Shown here piece by piece: positions 25,933 through 34,153 of a stretch of 64,000 nucleotides of DNA; position 1 is the first letter of the stretch; every line of letters begins with the position of its first letter. Source of the stretch: JAPPHA01 sp963664045 (GTDB taxonomy: Bacteria > Pseudomonadota > Alphaproteobacteria > Rhodobacterales > Rhodobacteraceae); assembly GCA_963664045.2 (NCBI GenBank), contig CAXXGT010000004.1, positions 372,001-436,000 on the forward strand, in the 5' to 3' direction. The notes below the pieces were generated by a model. It was not told where the DNA came from. It was given only the letters and a program-made list of their open reading frames with translations, and ran no database searches. Position numbers and translations under genes: made by a program.

Positions 25933-26883
25933 ATGCAAACCTACATTATCCGCAGACTGCTCCAAAGCATTTTCGTAATCATCTTGGTTTCGATGGTTAT
26001 CTTTGCCTCCCTTCATCTCCTTCCGGGAGATCCGTTTCTGGCCAAACAAGGTATCCAAATTGGACTTACAGGAGAAGACATCGCGAAACTCAGGTCGGCA
26101 GCAGGTCTCGATAAACCAATTTATTTGCAGTATGTAATTTGGGCCGGCAATGCGCTTCGCGGCGACTTTGGCGTCTCTTACTACGACCAGGTGGAAGTGT
26201 CGTCTCTGATCGCCCTTCGGTTACCGGCAACCCTGCAATTGACAGTCTTCGCGATGACCTTTGCATTGCTTATCGCGATTCCACTTGGGATCGCCGCCGC
26301 GATCCGCCAAAACACGATCGTCGATTACATTGTGACGGCAATTGGCACGATCGGCATGTCGGTACCGAGTTTCTGGCTCGGCATCATGCTCATCTTGGTC
26401 TTTTCAGTCCAGCTGGGCTGGCTGCCGGCGGTCGGATACGTCCCATTCTTCGACGATCCCATCACCAATCTCAAACATATTGTCCTACCCTGCGTGACAC
26501 TTGGACTGGTATTGATAGCGCCGACCATGCGGTTCCTACGCTCCAGCATTCTGGAAGTAAAACGTCAGGACTATGTGCAGACCGCACATGCAAAGGGCCT
26601 CTCAGAACGAAATGTGGTATTTGGTCACATCTTGAAGAACGCCATGATTCCTACACTGACGGTCGTCGGGCTGCAAATGGGCTATCTCCTCGGCGGCAGC
26701 GTCGTGATCGAATGGGTCTTCGGTTACCCGGGACTGGGTCAACTTGTGATCGATGCCATTCGCCTGCGAGACTATGGAGTGGTCCAAGCCACCGTGATGT
26801 TGTTTGCGACGGGATTTATTCTGATCAATCTCTTGGTCGACATCCTCTATGGTGCGCTGGATCCGAGAATTCGATATGCCTAA
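25933..26883 (+). CDS. DppB-type peptide ABC permease (second importer)
   Basis: A 316-aa permease. MQTYIIRRLLQSIFVIILVSMVIF, LLPGDPFLAKQG, the EAA loop YVQTAHAKGLSERNVVFGHILKNAMIPTL and VVIEWVFGYPGLGQLVIDAI are standard DppB features. Full length. Its partner permease is 1.1 kb downstream beyond an IS30. The matching ATPases (36054-38200) and binding protein (48265-49821) are now on the opposite strand more than 9 kb away. Confidence 0.92.
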   Translation: MQTYIIRRLLQSIFVIILVSMVIFASLHLLPGDPFLAKQGIQIGLTGEDIAKLRSAAGLDKPIYLQYVIWAGNALRGDFGVSYYDQVEVSSLIALRLPATLQLTVFAMTFALLIAIPLGIAAAIRQNTIVDYIVTAIGTIGMSVPSFWLGIMLILVFSVQLGWLPAVGYVPFFDDPITNLKHIVLPCVTLGLVLIAPTMRFLRSSILEVKRQDYVQTAHAKGLSERNVVFGHILKNAMIPTLTVVGLQMGYLLGGSVVIEWVFGYPGLGQLVIDAIRLRDYGVVQATVMLFATGFILINLLVDILYGALDPRIRYA

Positions 26884-26949
26884 CCATGGGAGCGGTTTAT
26901 AACCCCTCAGGCGGGCAATCGAACTATCACCGGAGCTTGAGTTCTGACG

Positions 26950-27130
26950 CCAGAACAGACCTCCTGATGGCTGAAAGCCGGCAACGAGCGCCGCCTGCGG
27001 GCCCTTGGGCTGCGAGACCGTCTATGCCTTCATCTATCGTGCCCGCCAGAAGAGCGAGGAGCTTTGGCGTTATCTCACCCGGCGCCACAAACGCCGAAGA
27101 CCACGCCGGGCACGGCCCTCGCGTGACACG
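26950..27130 (+). pseudogene. IS30-family transposase fragment
   Basis: Reading in the frame opened at GWLKAGNERRL, then CETVYAFIYRARQKSEELWRYLTRRHKRRRP, the fragment is the middle of an IS30 transposase. It is closely similar to residues of the neighbouring copy at 27340-27470 but is a separate, more diverged copy. No ends or catalytic residues are left. The next IS30 is inserted directly after it. Confidence 0.7.
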
Positions 27131-27152
27131 ATCAGGGACCGCGTCTGCTGAG

Positions 27153-28042
27153 TTCCAGCTTGAAGTGCAACACCCCCGACCCGATATGATGTCGGGTTGG
27201 TTATCCGGACCACAGGGAGTGTTGCGCAGGCGGCGTCACGCGGCCATCGAGCAGGACGAGGGGCTCGGTCGCTTTGTCCGCGATCGTCTGGCTGAAGGCT
27301 GGTCGCCGGAACAGATCGCCGGATGGCTGAAGGCGGCAAACGAGTCAGGCCTGCGTGATGTGTGCACCGAGACGATCTACGCCTTCCTCTACCGCGCCAG
27401 GCAGAAGGCGGAGGAGCTGTGGCGTTATCTGACCCGCCGGCGCAGAACACGCCGGCCCATGCGGGCGCGACAATCCCGCGTCACCATCAACAACAGAGCC
27501 TCCATTCACGATCGGCCCGATGCGGTGGCAAACCGAGAGGAAACCGGCCATTGGGAAGCCGATCTGACCATCTGCAAGCGCACCCGCCCGGTGCTGGTCC
27601 TGCATGAACGCAAATCACGGGTGACACTGGCTGCTCGACTGACCGGCAAAACCGCCGCCGAAACCGTCTCCGTCATGGTGAGCGTGTTCCGGCGGCTCGA
27701 TCCGGCAGTGCGCAAGTCGGTAACCTTCGACAACGATACCACCTTCGCCCAGCATAGCCTGCTCAGATCCATGTTCAACATGACGACCTGGTTCTGTGAC
27801 GCCTATGCGTCCTGGCAAAAGGGTAGTGTCGAGAACGCCAACGGTCGATTGCGCCGCTGGCTACCCCGGCATCTGGACATCGATGCCCTCGATGACGAGG
27901 AATTGCAGGACATCGTCTTCACCGCCAACCTCACGCCACGCAAATGCGTCGGCTACAAAACCCCATTCCAGACAATGCTTGCCGACCTCGGAAAAAGCGT
28001 CCAAATCAGATTTGCTTAAGCCCGTTGCACTTCACGATGGAA
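27153..28042. mobile_element. IS30-family element, internally deleted at the 5' end
   Basis: Ends are 19-bp inverted repeats (27153-27171 and 28024-28042) matching at 17 positions around TGAAGTGCAAC. The left end is followed almost at once by the mid-part of the transposase, so the N-terminal DNA-binding part of the gene is lost. The right repeat abuts the start of the next permease gene. Confidence 0.7.
27186..28019 (+). CDS. IS30-family transposase, N-terminally truncated
   Basis: About 277 aa from the first ATG. RDRLAEGWSPEQIAGWLKAANE, then the DDE core: GHWEADLTICKRTRPVLVLHERKSR (first Asp), VTFDNDTTFAQH (second Asp) and DAYASWQKGSVENANGRLRRWLP (Glu). C-terminus is complete (LTPRKCVGYKTPFQTM). 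The N-terminal helix-turn-helix of about 60-80 residues found in intact IS30 proteins is absent, so the protein is unlikely to transpose the element by itself. Confidence 0.85.
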   Translation: MMSGWLSGPQGVLRRRRHAAIEQDEGLGRFVRDRLAEGWSPEQIAGWLKAANESGLRDVCTETIYAFLYRARQKAEELWRYLTRRRRTRRPMRARQSRVTINNRASIHDRPDAVANREETGHWEADLTICKRTRPVLVLHERKSRVTLAARLTGKTAAETVSVMVSVFRRLDPAVRKSVTFDNDTTFAQHSLLRSMFNMTTWFCDAYASWQKGSVENANGRLRRWLPRHLDIDALDDEELQDIVFTANLTPRKCVGYKTPFQTMLADLGKSVQIRFA

Positions 28043-28054
28043 TCCAGGGAACCC

Positions 28055-28924
28055 ATGCTGAGAGATAAACCTCGTACCAGCCCTACGGGTTTCAAGAGCC
28101 TTGCACAAACGCTGCGTCGTCGGCGACCAGCGGCCATCGCGGCGTTGGTTCTGACACTGATCGCGTTGGCAGCACTCCTCGCTCCGGTGATTGCGCCCCA
28201 CGACCCACTGGCGATAAATGCGAAGGCCCGGTTTGCCGGCCCAAGCGCGAGCTACTGGCTTGGATCCGACGAGCTTGGCCGTGATCTATTCAGCCGGATT
28301 CTTTTCGGGACGCGAGTCACCATCGTTGTGGGACTCAGCGCCGTGGCGATCACGTTCCTTATCGGAGTGCCACTGGGGCTGATCGCCGGTTACAGGGGCC
28401 GTCTCACCGGCGATCTGATCATGCGGTTGATGGACGTCCTGTTGGCCATCCCCGGATTGTTGCTCGCGCTGACACTGGTCGCAACGTTCGGACCCAGCAC
28501 CGTCAATGCCACCCTGGCCATTGGAGTCATGGGAGTGCCCGGCGTCGCGCGGTTGACGCGAGCCGTCGTTCTCGTTGAGGGAGGCCTCGATTATGTATTG
28601 GCGGCTCGCGCAACGGGCGCTACCGACATGCGTATCGCGCTTCGCACGATCCTGCCGAATTGTCTACCACCGCTGATCGTCCAGGCCTCCCTCATCATGG
28701 CACAGGCCATCTTGATCGAAGCAGCGCTGAGCTATATAGGTCTTGGAGTGCAGCCACCCTGGTCTTCGTTGGGTTCACTGCTCCGTTCGGGATATGGTTT
28801 CATTTCACGCTCCTTCTCGTACATCACATTTCCCGGGTTGACGATCTTCTTGATTGTTTGGTCGCTCAATCTCCTTGGCGACGGGTTGCGCGATGCGCTC
28901 GACCCGCGGTTACGTCAAATGTAG
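28055..28924 (+). CDS. DppC-type peptide ABC permease (second importer)
   Basis: A 289-aa permease with LRRRRPAAIAALVLTLIALAALLAPVIAPHDP, YWLGSDELGRDLFSRILFGTR, the EAA loop ARATGATDMRIALRTILPNCLPPL and LSYIGLGVQPPWSSLGSLL. I prefer the ATG at 28055, which has AGGGA upstream; the ATG at 28037 lies inside the IS30 terminal repeat. The IS30 probably separates it from its native transcript, so expression may depend on read-through of the element. Confidence 0.88.
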   Translation: MLRDKPRTSPTGFKSLAQTLRRRRPAAIAALVLTLIALAALLAPVIAPHDPLAINAKARFAGPSASYWLGSDELGRDLFSRILFGTRVTIVVGLSAVAITFLIGVPLGLIAGYRGRLTGDLIMRLMDVLLAIPGLLLALTLVATFGPSTVNATLAIGVMGVPGVARLTRAVVLVEGGLDYVLAARATGATDMRIALRTILPNCLPPLIVQASLIMAQAILIEAALSYIGLGVQPPWSSLGSLLRSGYGFISRSFSYITFPGLTIFLIVWSLNLLGDGLRDALDPRLRQM

Positions 28925-29023
28925 CGAGGGACGAGCGAAGTCCGTTTTCGCGCGCGGTTGGCACTTGGAAGGATTCCTTCAATCCGGCAAGCGCTAGCAT
29001 CAACCTACGGAGGAGAAGTGACA

Positions 29024-29950
29024 ATGTCGAATACAGTAATGACGGTGCTTGGTCCGGTGGAAGCGGACCGGCTCGGCTCAACACTGATGCACGAGCATCT
29101 TATTATCGACCTCTGCCGGGTGACGCGAATCCCCGACGGCGTGCTCAACGAGATTCCCCTGGCGGTTCACGAAATTAACTTCTTCAAAGCCGCGGGCGGT
29201 TCAACGGTTGTCGATGTGACCAACCGTATCCTCGGGCAGAACCCAGAGGGACTTGTCACGATCGCTCAACAGGCCGATCTCAATATCATCATGGGCTGCG
29301 GTTGGTACCGGGAGCCGTTTTACGATGAGAGCGTCTACCTGCACACGACCAATCAGATTGCCGACGAGATGGTGCGCGATATCGAGGTGGGCGTCGATGG
29401 CACGGGAATCCGTGCCGGGATCATTGGTGAAATTGGTACCGATCTCTACCACGTCTCACCGGCCGAAGAGCGCGTGTTCCGTGCGGCTGCGCGGGCGCAT
29501 AAGCGCACTGGACTGACCATAACCACGCACGCCGTGCGGTCACCGGTCGGTCTAGATCAATTGGATATTCTCGAAGAGGAGGGGGTCGATCCGCGCCGGA
29601 TCGTGATCGGTCACTGCGACTTCTATCCCCACATGGATTACCACGAAGCGGTCGCCCGCCGTGGCGCCTACGTTGAATTCGATTCAATCGGTCGGGGTTT
29701 CATCGAGTGGGAAATTCAGCGTCGCCTAGAGTGGATCCAAAACCTAATCGACAAAGGATATCTCCGCCAGATCCTCCTTTCGCATGATGTATGTTTAAAG
29801 TCTCATTTGCGAGCCTTCGGCGGGCAGGGCTACGACTACGTGTTGAGCGGATTCGTGCCGCGAATGCTCGAAGCGGGCATCAGCGAGGAACAGATTGAAA
29901 TCATGATGGTCACCAATCCTCGTGCGGCGCTCACTGGTGTCATCGACTAG
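29024..29950 (+). CDS. phosphotriesterase-family hydrolase
   Basis: A 308-aa binuclear-metal TIM-barrel hydrolase. Marks: MTVLGPVEADRLGSTLMHEHLIID (HxH metal pair), AGGSTVVDVTNR, GCGWYREPFY, RAGIIGEIGTD, LTITTHAVRS, RIVIGHCDF and ILLSHDVCLKSH with the last metal Asp. Members act on phosphotriesters, lactones or N-acyl amines, so the substrate is open. Start at 29024 follows GGAGGAG; the frame can be extended to 28958 but without support. It follows the permeases with a 99-nt gap and is likely part of the same catabolic unit. An IS630 remnant is inserted right after its stop. Confidence 0.85.
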   Translation: MSNTVMTVLGPVEADRLGSTLMHEHLIIDLCRVTRIPDGVLNEIPLAVHEINFFKAAGGSTVVDVTNRILGQNPEGLVTIAQQADLNIIMGCGWYREPFYDESVYLHTTNQIADEMVRDIEVGVDGTGIRAGIIGEIGTDLYHVSPAEERVFRAAARAHKRTGLTITTHAVRSPVGLDQLDILEEEGVDPRRIVIGHCDFYPHMDYHEAVARRGAYVEFDSIGRGFIEWEIQRRLEWIQNLIDKGYLRQILLSHDVCLKSHLRAFGGQGYDYVLSGFVPRMLEAGISEEQIEIMMVTNPRAALTGVID

Positions 29951-29951
29951 A

Positions 29952-30824
29952 CTAGTTCCTTTGCACAGTGATTATGACTCTTTGAATGTTGTTTTGGGAT
30001 AGGCACGGGCCATTTTGGTTCGGGCTTTTTCGGTTGAGAACATCCAGTTGATGCGAGCGCCGCTTTGGTTGCGTTGGTGTTCCCAGGCTGCGATCTCGGC
30101 GATGAGCCGCTCGCGGTTGTCGATGCGGCGCGGTCGAGGCATTGGCCACGCAAGACACCGATCTCGATCTCGACCATGTTGAGCCAGCTGGCGTGCTTAG
30201 GCGTGTAGTGGAACTCCAGCCGGCGCAGCACGCGTCGCGCCTCTGCAGGCGGCAAGGTTGCGTGGAGGGCGCCGGGCGAGTGGGTCGACAGATTGTCGAG
30301 CACGACCCGGATGCGCTCGGCTTCGGGGAAGTGAACATCGGCAAGCTCGCGCATGCACGGGGCGAAGTCCTCCGCGGTGCGCCGGTCGGCGACCTTGACC
30401 TTGCGCCAGGGCCGGTGCGCGTCGAGGAAGATGAAGAGGTTGACCGTACCGTTGCGTCGATACTCGAAGTCGGTGCGCTCAAGCTGTCCCGGCGCCGCCG
30501 GGATCGGCTGACGCACCTCGCCGATGAGCTGGGTTGGGCTCTCGTCGAAGCAGATCACCGGCCGCTTTTGATCGGGCGCCTCGCCATAGAGGTCGAGCAC
30601 ATCCTCCATGCGCGCGACAAACTCTGCGTTGACCTGGGAATGCACCACATGTCCTTGCGCCACGGCTACAGATCGTTCTCGGCCAGACGCCGGCGCACCG
30701 TCTTGCGCGACAGGCTGTCATGTTCGGTCAGCCTGACCAACGCATCGGCTAACAGCTCCAACGTCCAGCGGGCGCGGCCCGCCGGCGGGCTCGAACAGGA
30801 AGTTGCGATCAGCAGGAACCTGGA
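29952..30824 (-). pseudogene. IS630-family transposase, broken and 5'-truncated
   Basis: Minus translation gives SSPPAGRARWTLELLADALVRL and TVRRRLAENDL from about 30815, a TAG in place of Lys at 30666, then PWRKDMWCIP, a one-base shift, and the DDE domain VNAEFVARMEDVLDLY, VICFDESPTQLIGEV, VRVVLDNLSTHSPGAL in good order, ending in LEFHYTPKHASWLNMVEIEIGVL. The final part beyond CLDRAA shows more shifts. The N-terminus is cut by the IS30 remnant beginning at 30825. The left end joins the stop of the phosphotriesterase gene at a CTAG. Confidence 0.8.
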
Positions 30825-31260
30825 TTCCGGAGCGAAGTGCAACGGTTTCATGAGAAGCAGATTTGGACGTCTTTGCCAAGCTCGGCGAGGATGCCTGGAA
30901 GGGCGTTTTGAAACCGAGACACTTTCGCGGTGTGAGGTTGACGGTGAGCGTGATGCCCTGGATTCTCCTGGTCCGAGATGCTGTCGATATCGATATCGCG
31001 CGGCAACCAGCGTCGTAGTCGGCCATTGGCGTTTTCGATGCCGCCCTTTTGCCAGGAGGCATAGGCTGTCGCAGAACCATGTTGTCATGTCGCGCATGGT
31101 TCGGAGCAGGCCATGCTGGGCGAAGACGGTGTCGTTGTCGAAGGTGGTGGACTTGCGCACGGCGGGTCGATCCTGCCGAAGACGACGAGCATGACGGAGA
31201 TGGCCTCGGCTGCGGTCTTGCCGGTAAGCCGGGCTGCAAGCGTGACGTGTCAACGCCGGA
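30825..31260 (-). pseudogene. IS30-family C-terminal remnant with one end
   Basis: A terminal repeat of IS30 type at 30825-30843 is followed, reading minus, by transposase sequence PAVRKSTTFDNDTVFAQHGLL, DMTTWFCD, and in a shifted frame ENANGRLRRWLP-like and LTPRKCLGFKTPFQ, ending VQICFS at 30848. At least two frameshifts. The 5' part of the element is missing beyond about 31260. Similar to, but distinct from, the copy at 27153. Confidence 0.75.
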
Positions 31261-31356
31261 GAGATTTTGCATCGGCGGGCCGGAGTAAAAGTGCATCAGG
31301 CTGCGCCGGTGTGAGTTACCCGGCAAGATGCCTTCCGGCGGGTGGTGATCGGAGGT

Positions 31357-31505
31357 CTATTCATGATTGTCTCCTTCGACATAATGTTCGAAACGGACCG
31401 AGGCCTGATGCAGCAACTCGGGCGTCATCGAGAGATAGACCTGGGTGCCGTCGAGATTGGCGTGACCAAGCCAGGTGGAGAGCGCCGGCAGCAACCGCGT
31501 GGGCA
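31357..31505 (-). pseudogene. tyrosine recombinase C-terminal scrap
   Basis: Minus translation reads LLPALSTWLGHANLDGTQVYL then SMTPELLHQASVRFEHYVEGDN and a stop at 31357. LGH and TxVYL carry the His and the catalytic Tyr region of the integrase/recombinase family. The rest of the gene is absent; upstream the sequence becomes an M42 peptidase fragment at about 31506. Confidence 0.65.
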
Positions 31506-31708
31506 AGGAGCATCAAAGCTTTCGGTGGCGCCCCGCTGGATCTGGTCGCTGAACGCTTGCAAATCAATGATCCCATCGGGTCCACGCGGACTTCATCGAA
31601 CAACCCCTCAATCTCCTTCTCGATCAAGGCGCGAACTCGTTCTTCTCGTCCCCCGGCCCCTGGTGTCTCACACAGTCGCTTTAAGAGATCAATGTTCACA
31701 GCTTCCAC
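31506..31708 (-). pseudogene. M42-family metallopeptidase, N-terminal fragment
   Basis: From ATG 31708: NIDLLKRLCETPGAGGREERV, RALIEKEIEGLFDEVRVDPMG, SLICKR and KALMLLAH, the N-terminal part of an M42 aminopeptidase up to the first metal His. The sequence then turns into the recombinase scrap, so about 280 residues are lost. Its start lies just past the IS630 that follows the tdh stop; without that element it would sit about 30 nt after tdh, so tdh and this peptidase were once neighbours in one operon. Confidence 0.65.
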
Positions 31709-31736
31709 TCCAAATTATGGTCATCGATCACTTCTA

Positions 31737-32942
31737 GTGTTTTGGTTCTTTTTCACGATGCCGATTCCTGCAGCTTCTGGTGCCCCTTCTTCCATGCCTC
31801 CACGAGATCTTCGGGCTTCCTGCTCCAGCGGAACGGCCCGGCGTCATTGGCATTGCGGTGCGCGATGTAACCCTCGATCGCCGCGATGCACTCGTCGAGC
31901 GAGTTGAAGATCGCGTGCTTGAGCCTCTGCCTCGAGAGCCTGGAGAAGAACCCCTCGACGGCATTCATCCACGAGGCCGAGGTCGGAGTGAAGTGAAACG
32001 TCCAATTGGCGTTGTCCTTCAGCCATTCGTTGACCTCGGCCGACTTGTGAGAGGAAACGTTGTCGAGGACGACATGAACCTGGGTTCCGGGCTTGATCCC
32101 CTCGGAGACGAGGTCGAGAAAGGCGTGGAATTCCTCCGAGCGGTGACGCGCGACCATCTGGCCGGTGACCTTTCCGGTGGCGACATCGAGGGCCGCCATC
32201 AGGCAGGTGGTACCGTTGCGCTTGTCGTCGTGAGTGCGGGTCTCGGGATGGCCGGGCTTCATCGGCAGGGGCGTCTGCGTCCGTCCCAATGCCTGGATCT
32301 GTGTCTTCTCGTCCACCGAGATGACGACAGCGTGGTCGGGCGGGTTGACGTAGAGGCCGACGACGTCGCGGACCTTCAACTCGAACCTCGGGTCGCGGGA
32401 GACCTTGAATGTCTTGACCCTGTGGGGTTTCAGGCCGTTGTGCTTCAGGATGCCGAACACCGTCGAGACGGCGATCCCCAGCTTTTTCGCCAGCGCCCGC
32501 AGCGTCCAGTGACTTGCGTGCTTCGGCGACGGCGACATCGCAAGCTCGATCAGTTCACTGACCTTGTCCTCGGATATCGGCTTGCGGCCCCGTCTCCGGG
32601 GGATGTCGTAAAGCAGGCCGTCAACACCCTCGACGAGGAAGCGGTCCCACCAGCGCCAGACCGTCGGCTTCGACATGCCGGTGGCCCTCATCGTCTGCGA
32701 CAGTGTGAGGCCGTCGCCGAGGTGCAGGATGATTGTCGCCCTCTGGACATGCTTGAGGATCGAATGCGGATCGGATTTGATCTTTTCGAGACGTTTCCGG
32801 TCTTCCTCGCTGAGGACGATCGGTGTTCTCCTGCTCTTTGCCATTGCAGCTCTGCTCCCGTTCGAAAACTGTGCGGCTTTCGCCGGGAGTGGTTGAATCA
32901 TAATCCACAGGAGAATGGAATCTCCAAAACCGATCATGACAC
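31737..32942. mobile_element. IS630-family insertion sequence
   Basis: About 1.2 kb between two CTAG sites (31734-31737 and 32942-32945), consistent with IS630 insertion at TA. Ends share GTGT next to the TA. It contains one intact-looking transposase gene on the minus strand. It is inserted exactly at the tdh stop codon, whose TAG is part of the right CTAG. Confidence 0.75.
31753..32844 (-). CDS. IS630-family transposase
   Basis: A 363-aa transposase from ATG 32844; the longer frame to 33012 runs into tdh and is not supported. N-terminal helix-turn-helix LTLSQTMRATGMSKPTVWRWW, winged second domain HWTLRALAKKLGIAVSTV, and DDE core AVVISVDEKTQIQAL, VHVVLDNVSSHKSAEV and FTPTSASWMNAVEGFFSRL. 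Complete by family length and apparently functional. Confidence 0.92.
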   Translation of the reverse strand: MAKSRRTPIVLSEEDRKRLEKIKSDPHSILKHVQRATIILHLGDGLTLSQTMRATGMSKPTVWRWWDRFLVEGVDGLLYDIPRRRGRKPISEDKVSELIELAMSPSPKHASHWTLRALAKKLGIAVSTVFGILKHNGLKPHRVKTFKVSRDPRFELKVRDVVGLYVNPPDHAVVISVDEKTQIQALGRTQTPLPMKPGHPETRTHDDKRNGTTCLMAALDVATGKVTGQMVARHRSEEFHAFLDLVSEGIKPGTQVHVVLDNVSSHKSAEVNEWLKDNANWTFHFTPTSASWMNAVEGFFSRLSRQRLKHAIFNSLDECIAAIEGYIAHRNANDAGPFRWSRKPEDLVEAWKKGHQKLQESAS

Positions 32943-33979
32943 TAGTTCCAATCAAGGATGACCTTTCCTGAGTTGCCAGATCGCATTGCTTCGAAGCCTT
33001 TCTCATAATCATCGATCGACAGGCGATGCGAGATTAACGGCGACAAGTTCATCCCTGACTGAACGAATGCAATCATTTTGTACCAGGTCTCGTACATTTC
33101 ACGACCATAGATTCCCTTGAGTGTCAGCATCTTGAAAATGACCTTGTTCCAATCGATCTCAAATGAAGTTGGTGCGATGCCAAGGATGGCAATTTTTCCG
33201 CCGTTATTCATAACGTCAATCATATCACGAAACGCATGTGCCGAACCTGACATCTCCAGTCCCACATCGAATCCTTCTGACATTCCAATACTTTGCATGA
33301 CGTCACTCAAGTCACTTTCGTTGGGGTCAATTACCCAATCTACTCCCACCGTTCGGGCAAGTTCCCTACGGACAGGATTCAAGTCTGTTATGACGACCTT
33401 TCGCGCACCAGATTGTTTCGCCACCATGGCGCTCATAATTCCAATAGGTCCGGCGCCAGTGATGAGAACATCCTCCCCCACAAGATTGAAACTTAGGGCC
33501 GTGTGAACTGCGTTTCCAAATGGATCAAATATCGCGGCTGTTTCATCATCGATGTCATCCGGGATCGGAACAATGTTCGACTCTGGCAGGCACACATATT
33601 CCGCGAACGTGCCTGGGTGATGCACACCAACTCCTTGGGTATTCCGACAAAGGTGTCCACGACCTGCTCGGCAATTCCGACACTGACCACATACCAAATG
33701 ACCCTCTGCCGATACCCGCTGTCCGATTGAATACTTAACTGCAGAACTTCCAAGTCCGAAAATCCGCCCACAGAATTCATGGCCAATGATCATAGGTATT
33801 GGCACGGCTTGGGATGCGAAGTCATCCCAATTCCAAATGTGAATGTCTGTTCCGCAAATCGCAGATTTTTTGACTTCGATTAGAACTTCGTTTGGGAGCG
33901 GCGTGGGCATTGGAACGTCCGTCATCCATAGCCCAGGTTCCGATCGAGATTTGACCAATGCGCGCATCGAGTTCTTCAT
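32942..33979 (-). CDS. tdh: L-threonine 3-dehydrogenase
   Basis: A 345-aa zinc-dependent medium-chain dehydrogenase that oxidises L-threonine to 2-amino-3-ketobutyrate with NAD. Marks: KKSAICGTDIHIWNWDDF (catalytic Zn Cys and the threonine-dehydrogenase-specific WNWD), IIGHEFCGRI, CGQCRNCRAGRGHLC (structural zinc), GVGVHHPGTFAEYV, IFDPFGNAVHTAL, VLITGAGPIGIMSAMVAK and the ending GKVILDWN. Length is normal. Codon use is more AT-rich than the neighbouring catabolic genes. An IS630 is inserted at its stop codon without changing the product. Confidence 0.92.
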   Translation of the reverse strand: MKNSMRALVKSRSEPGLWMTDVPMPTPLPNEVLIEVKKSAICGTDIHIWNWDDFASQAVPIPMIIGHEFCGRIFGLGSSAVKYSIGQRVSAEGHLVCGQCRNCRAGRGHLCRNTQGVGVHHPGTFAEYVCLPESNIVPIPDDIDDETAAIFDPFGNAVHTALSFNLVGEDVLITGAGPIGIMSAMVAKQSGARKVVITDLNPVRRELARTVGVDWVIDPNESDLSDVMQSIGMSEGFDVGLEMSGSAHAFRDMIDVMNNGGKIAILGIAPTSFEIDWNKVIFKMLTLKGIYGREMYETWYKMIAFVQSGMNLSPLISHRLSIDDYEKGFEAMRSGNSGKVILDWN

Positions 33980-34153
33980 GAGAAACTCCGAGATTCGGTT
34001 ACTCCGTCAATCAGGCTGAATGTCATCGATCGTAGCTAGCTCTCGATCACTCGATCGCCGCTGAATCAAATCGGCCTGTTTGCGGATCTTTAATGATTTG
34101 ATCAGCACACATTACCAACCCATTCATATACCCGAAAACACCGAATCGATACC
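33980..34153. promoter_or_regulatory. tdh upstream region
   Basis: AT-rich gene-free sequence with dense CGATC/GATCG words around 34025-34070 (several short dyads) upstream of tdh. The right end is the truncation point of the IS1634 copy. No clear -35/-10 pair stands out. Confidence 0.35.

Noticed and set aside
26139..28019. 626-codon plus-strand frame spanning dppB and the IS30
   Set aside because: The first 250 codons are a shifted frame of dppB, and only the last part is the IS30 transposase. Not a real fusion gene.
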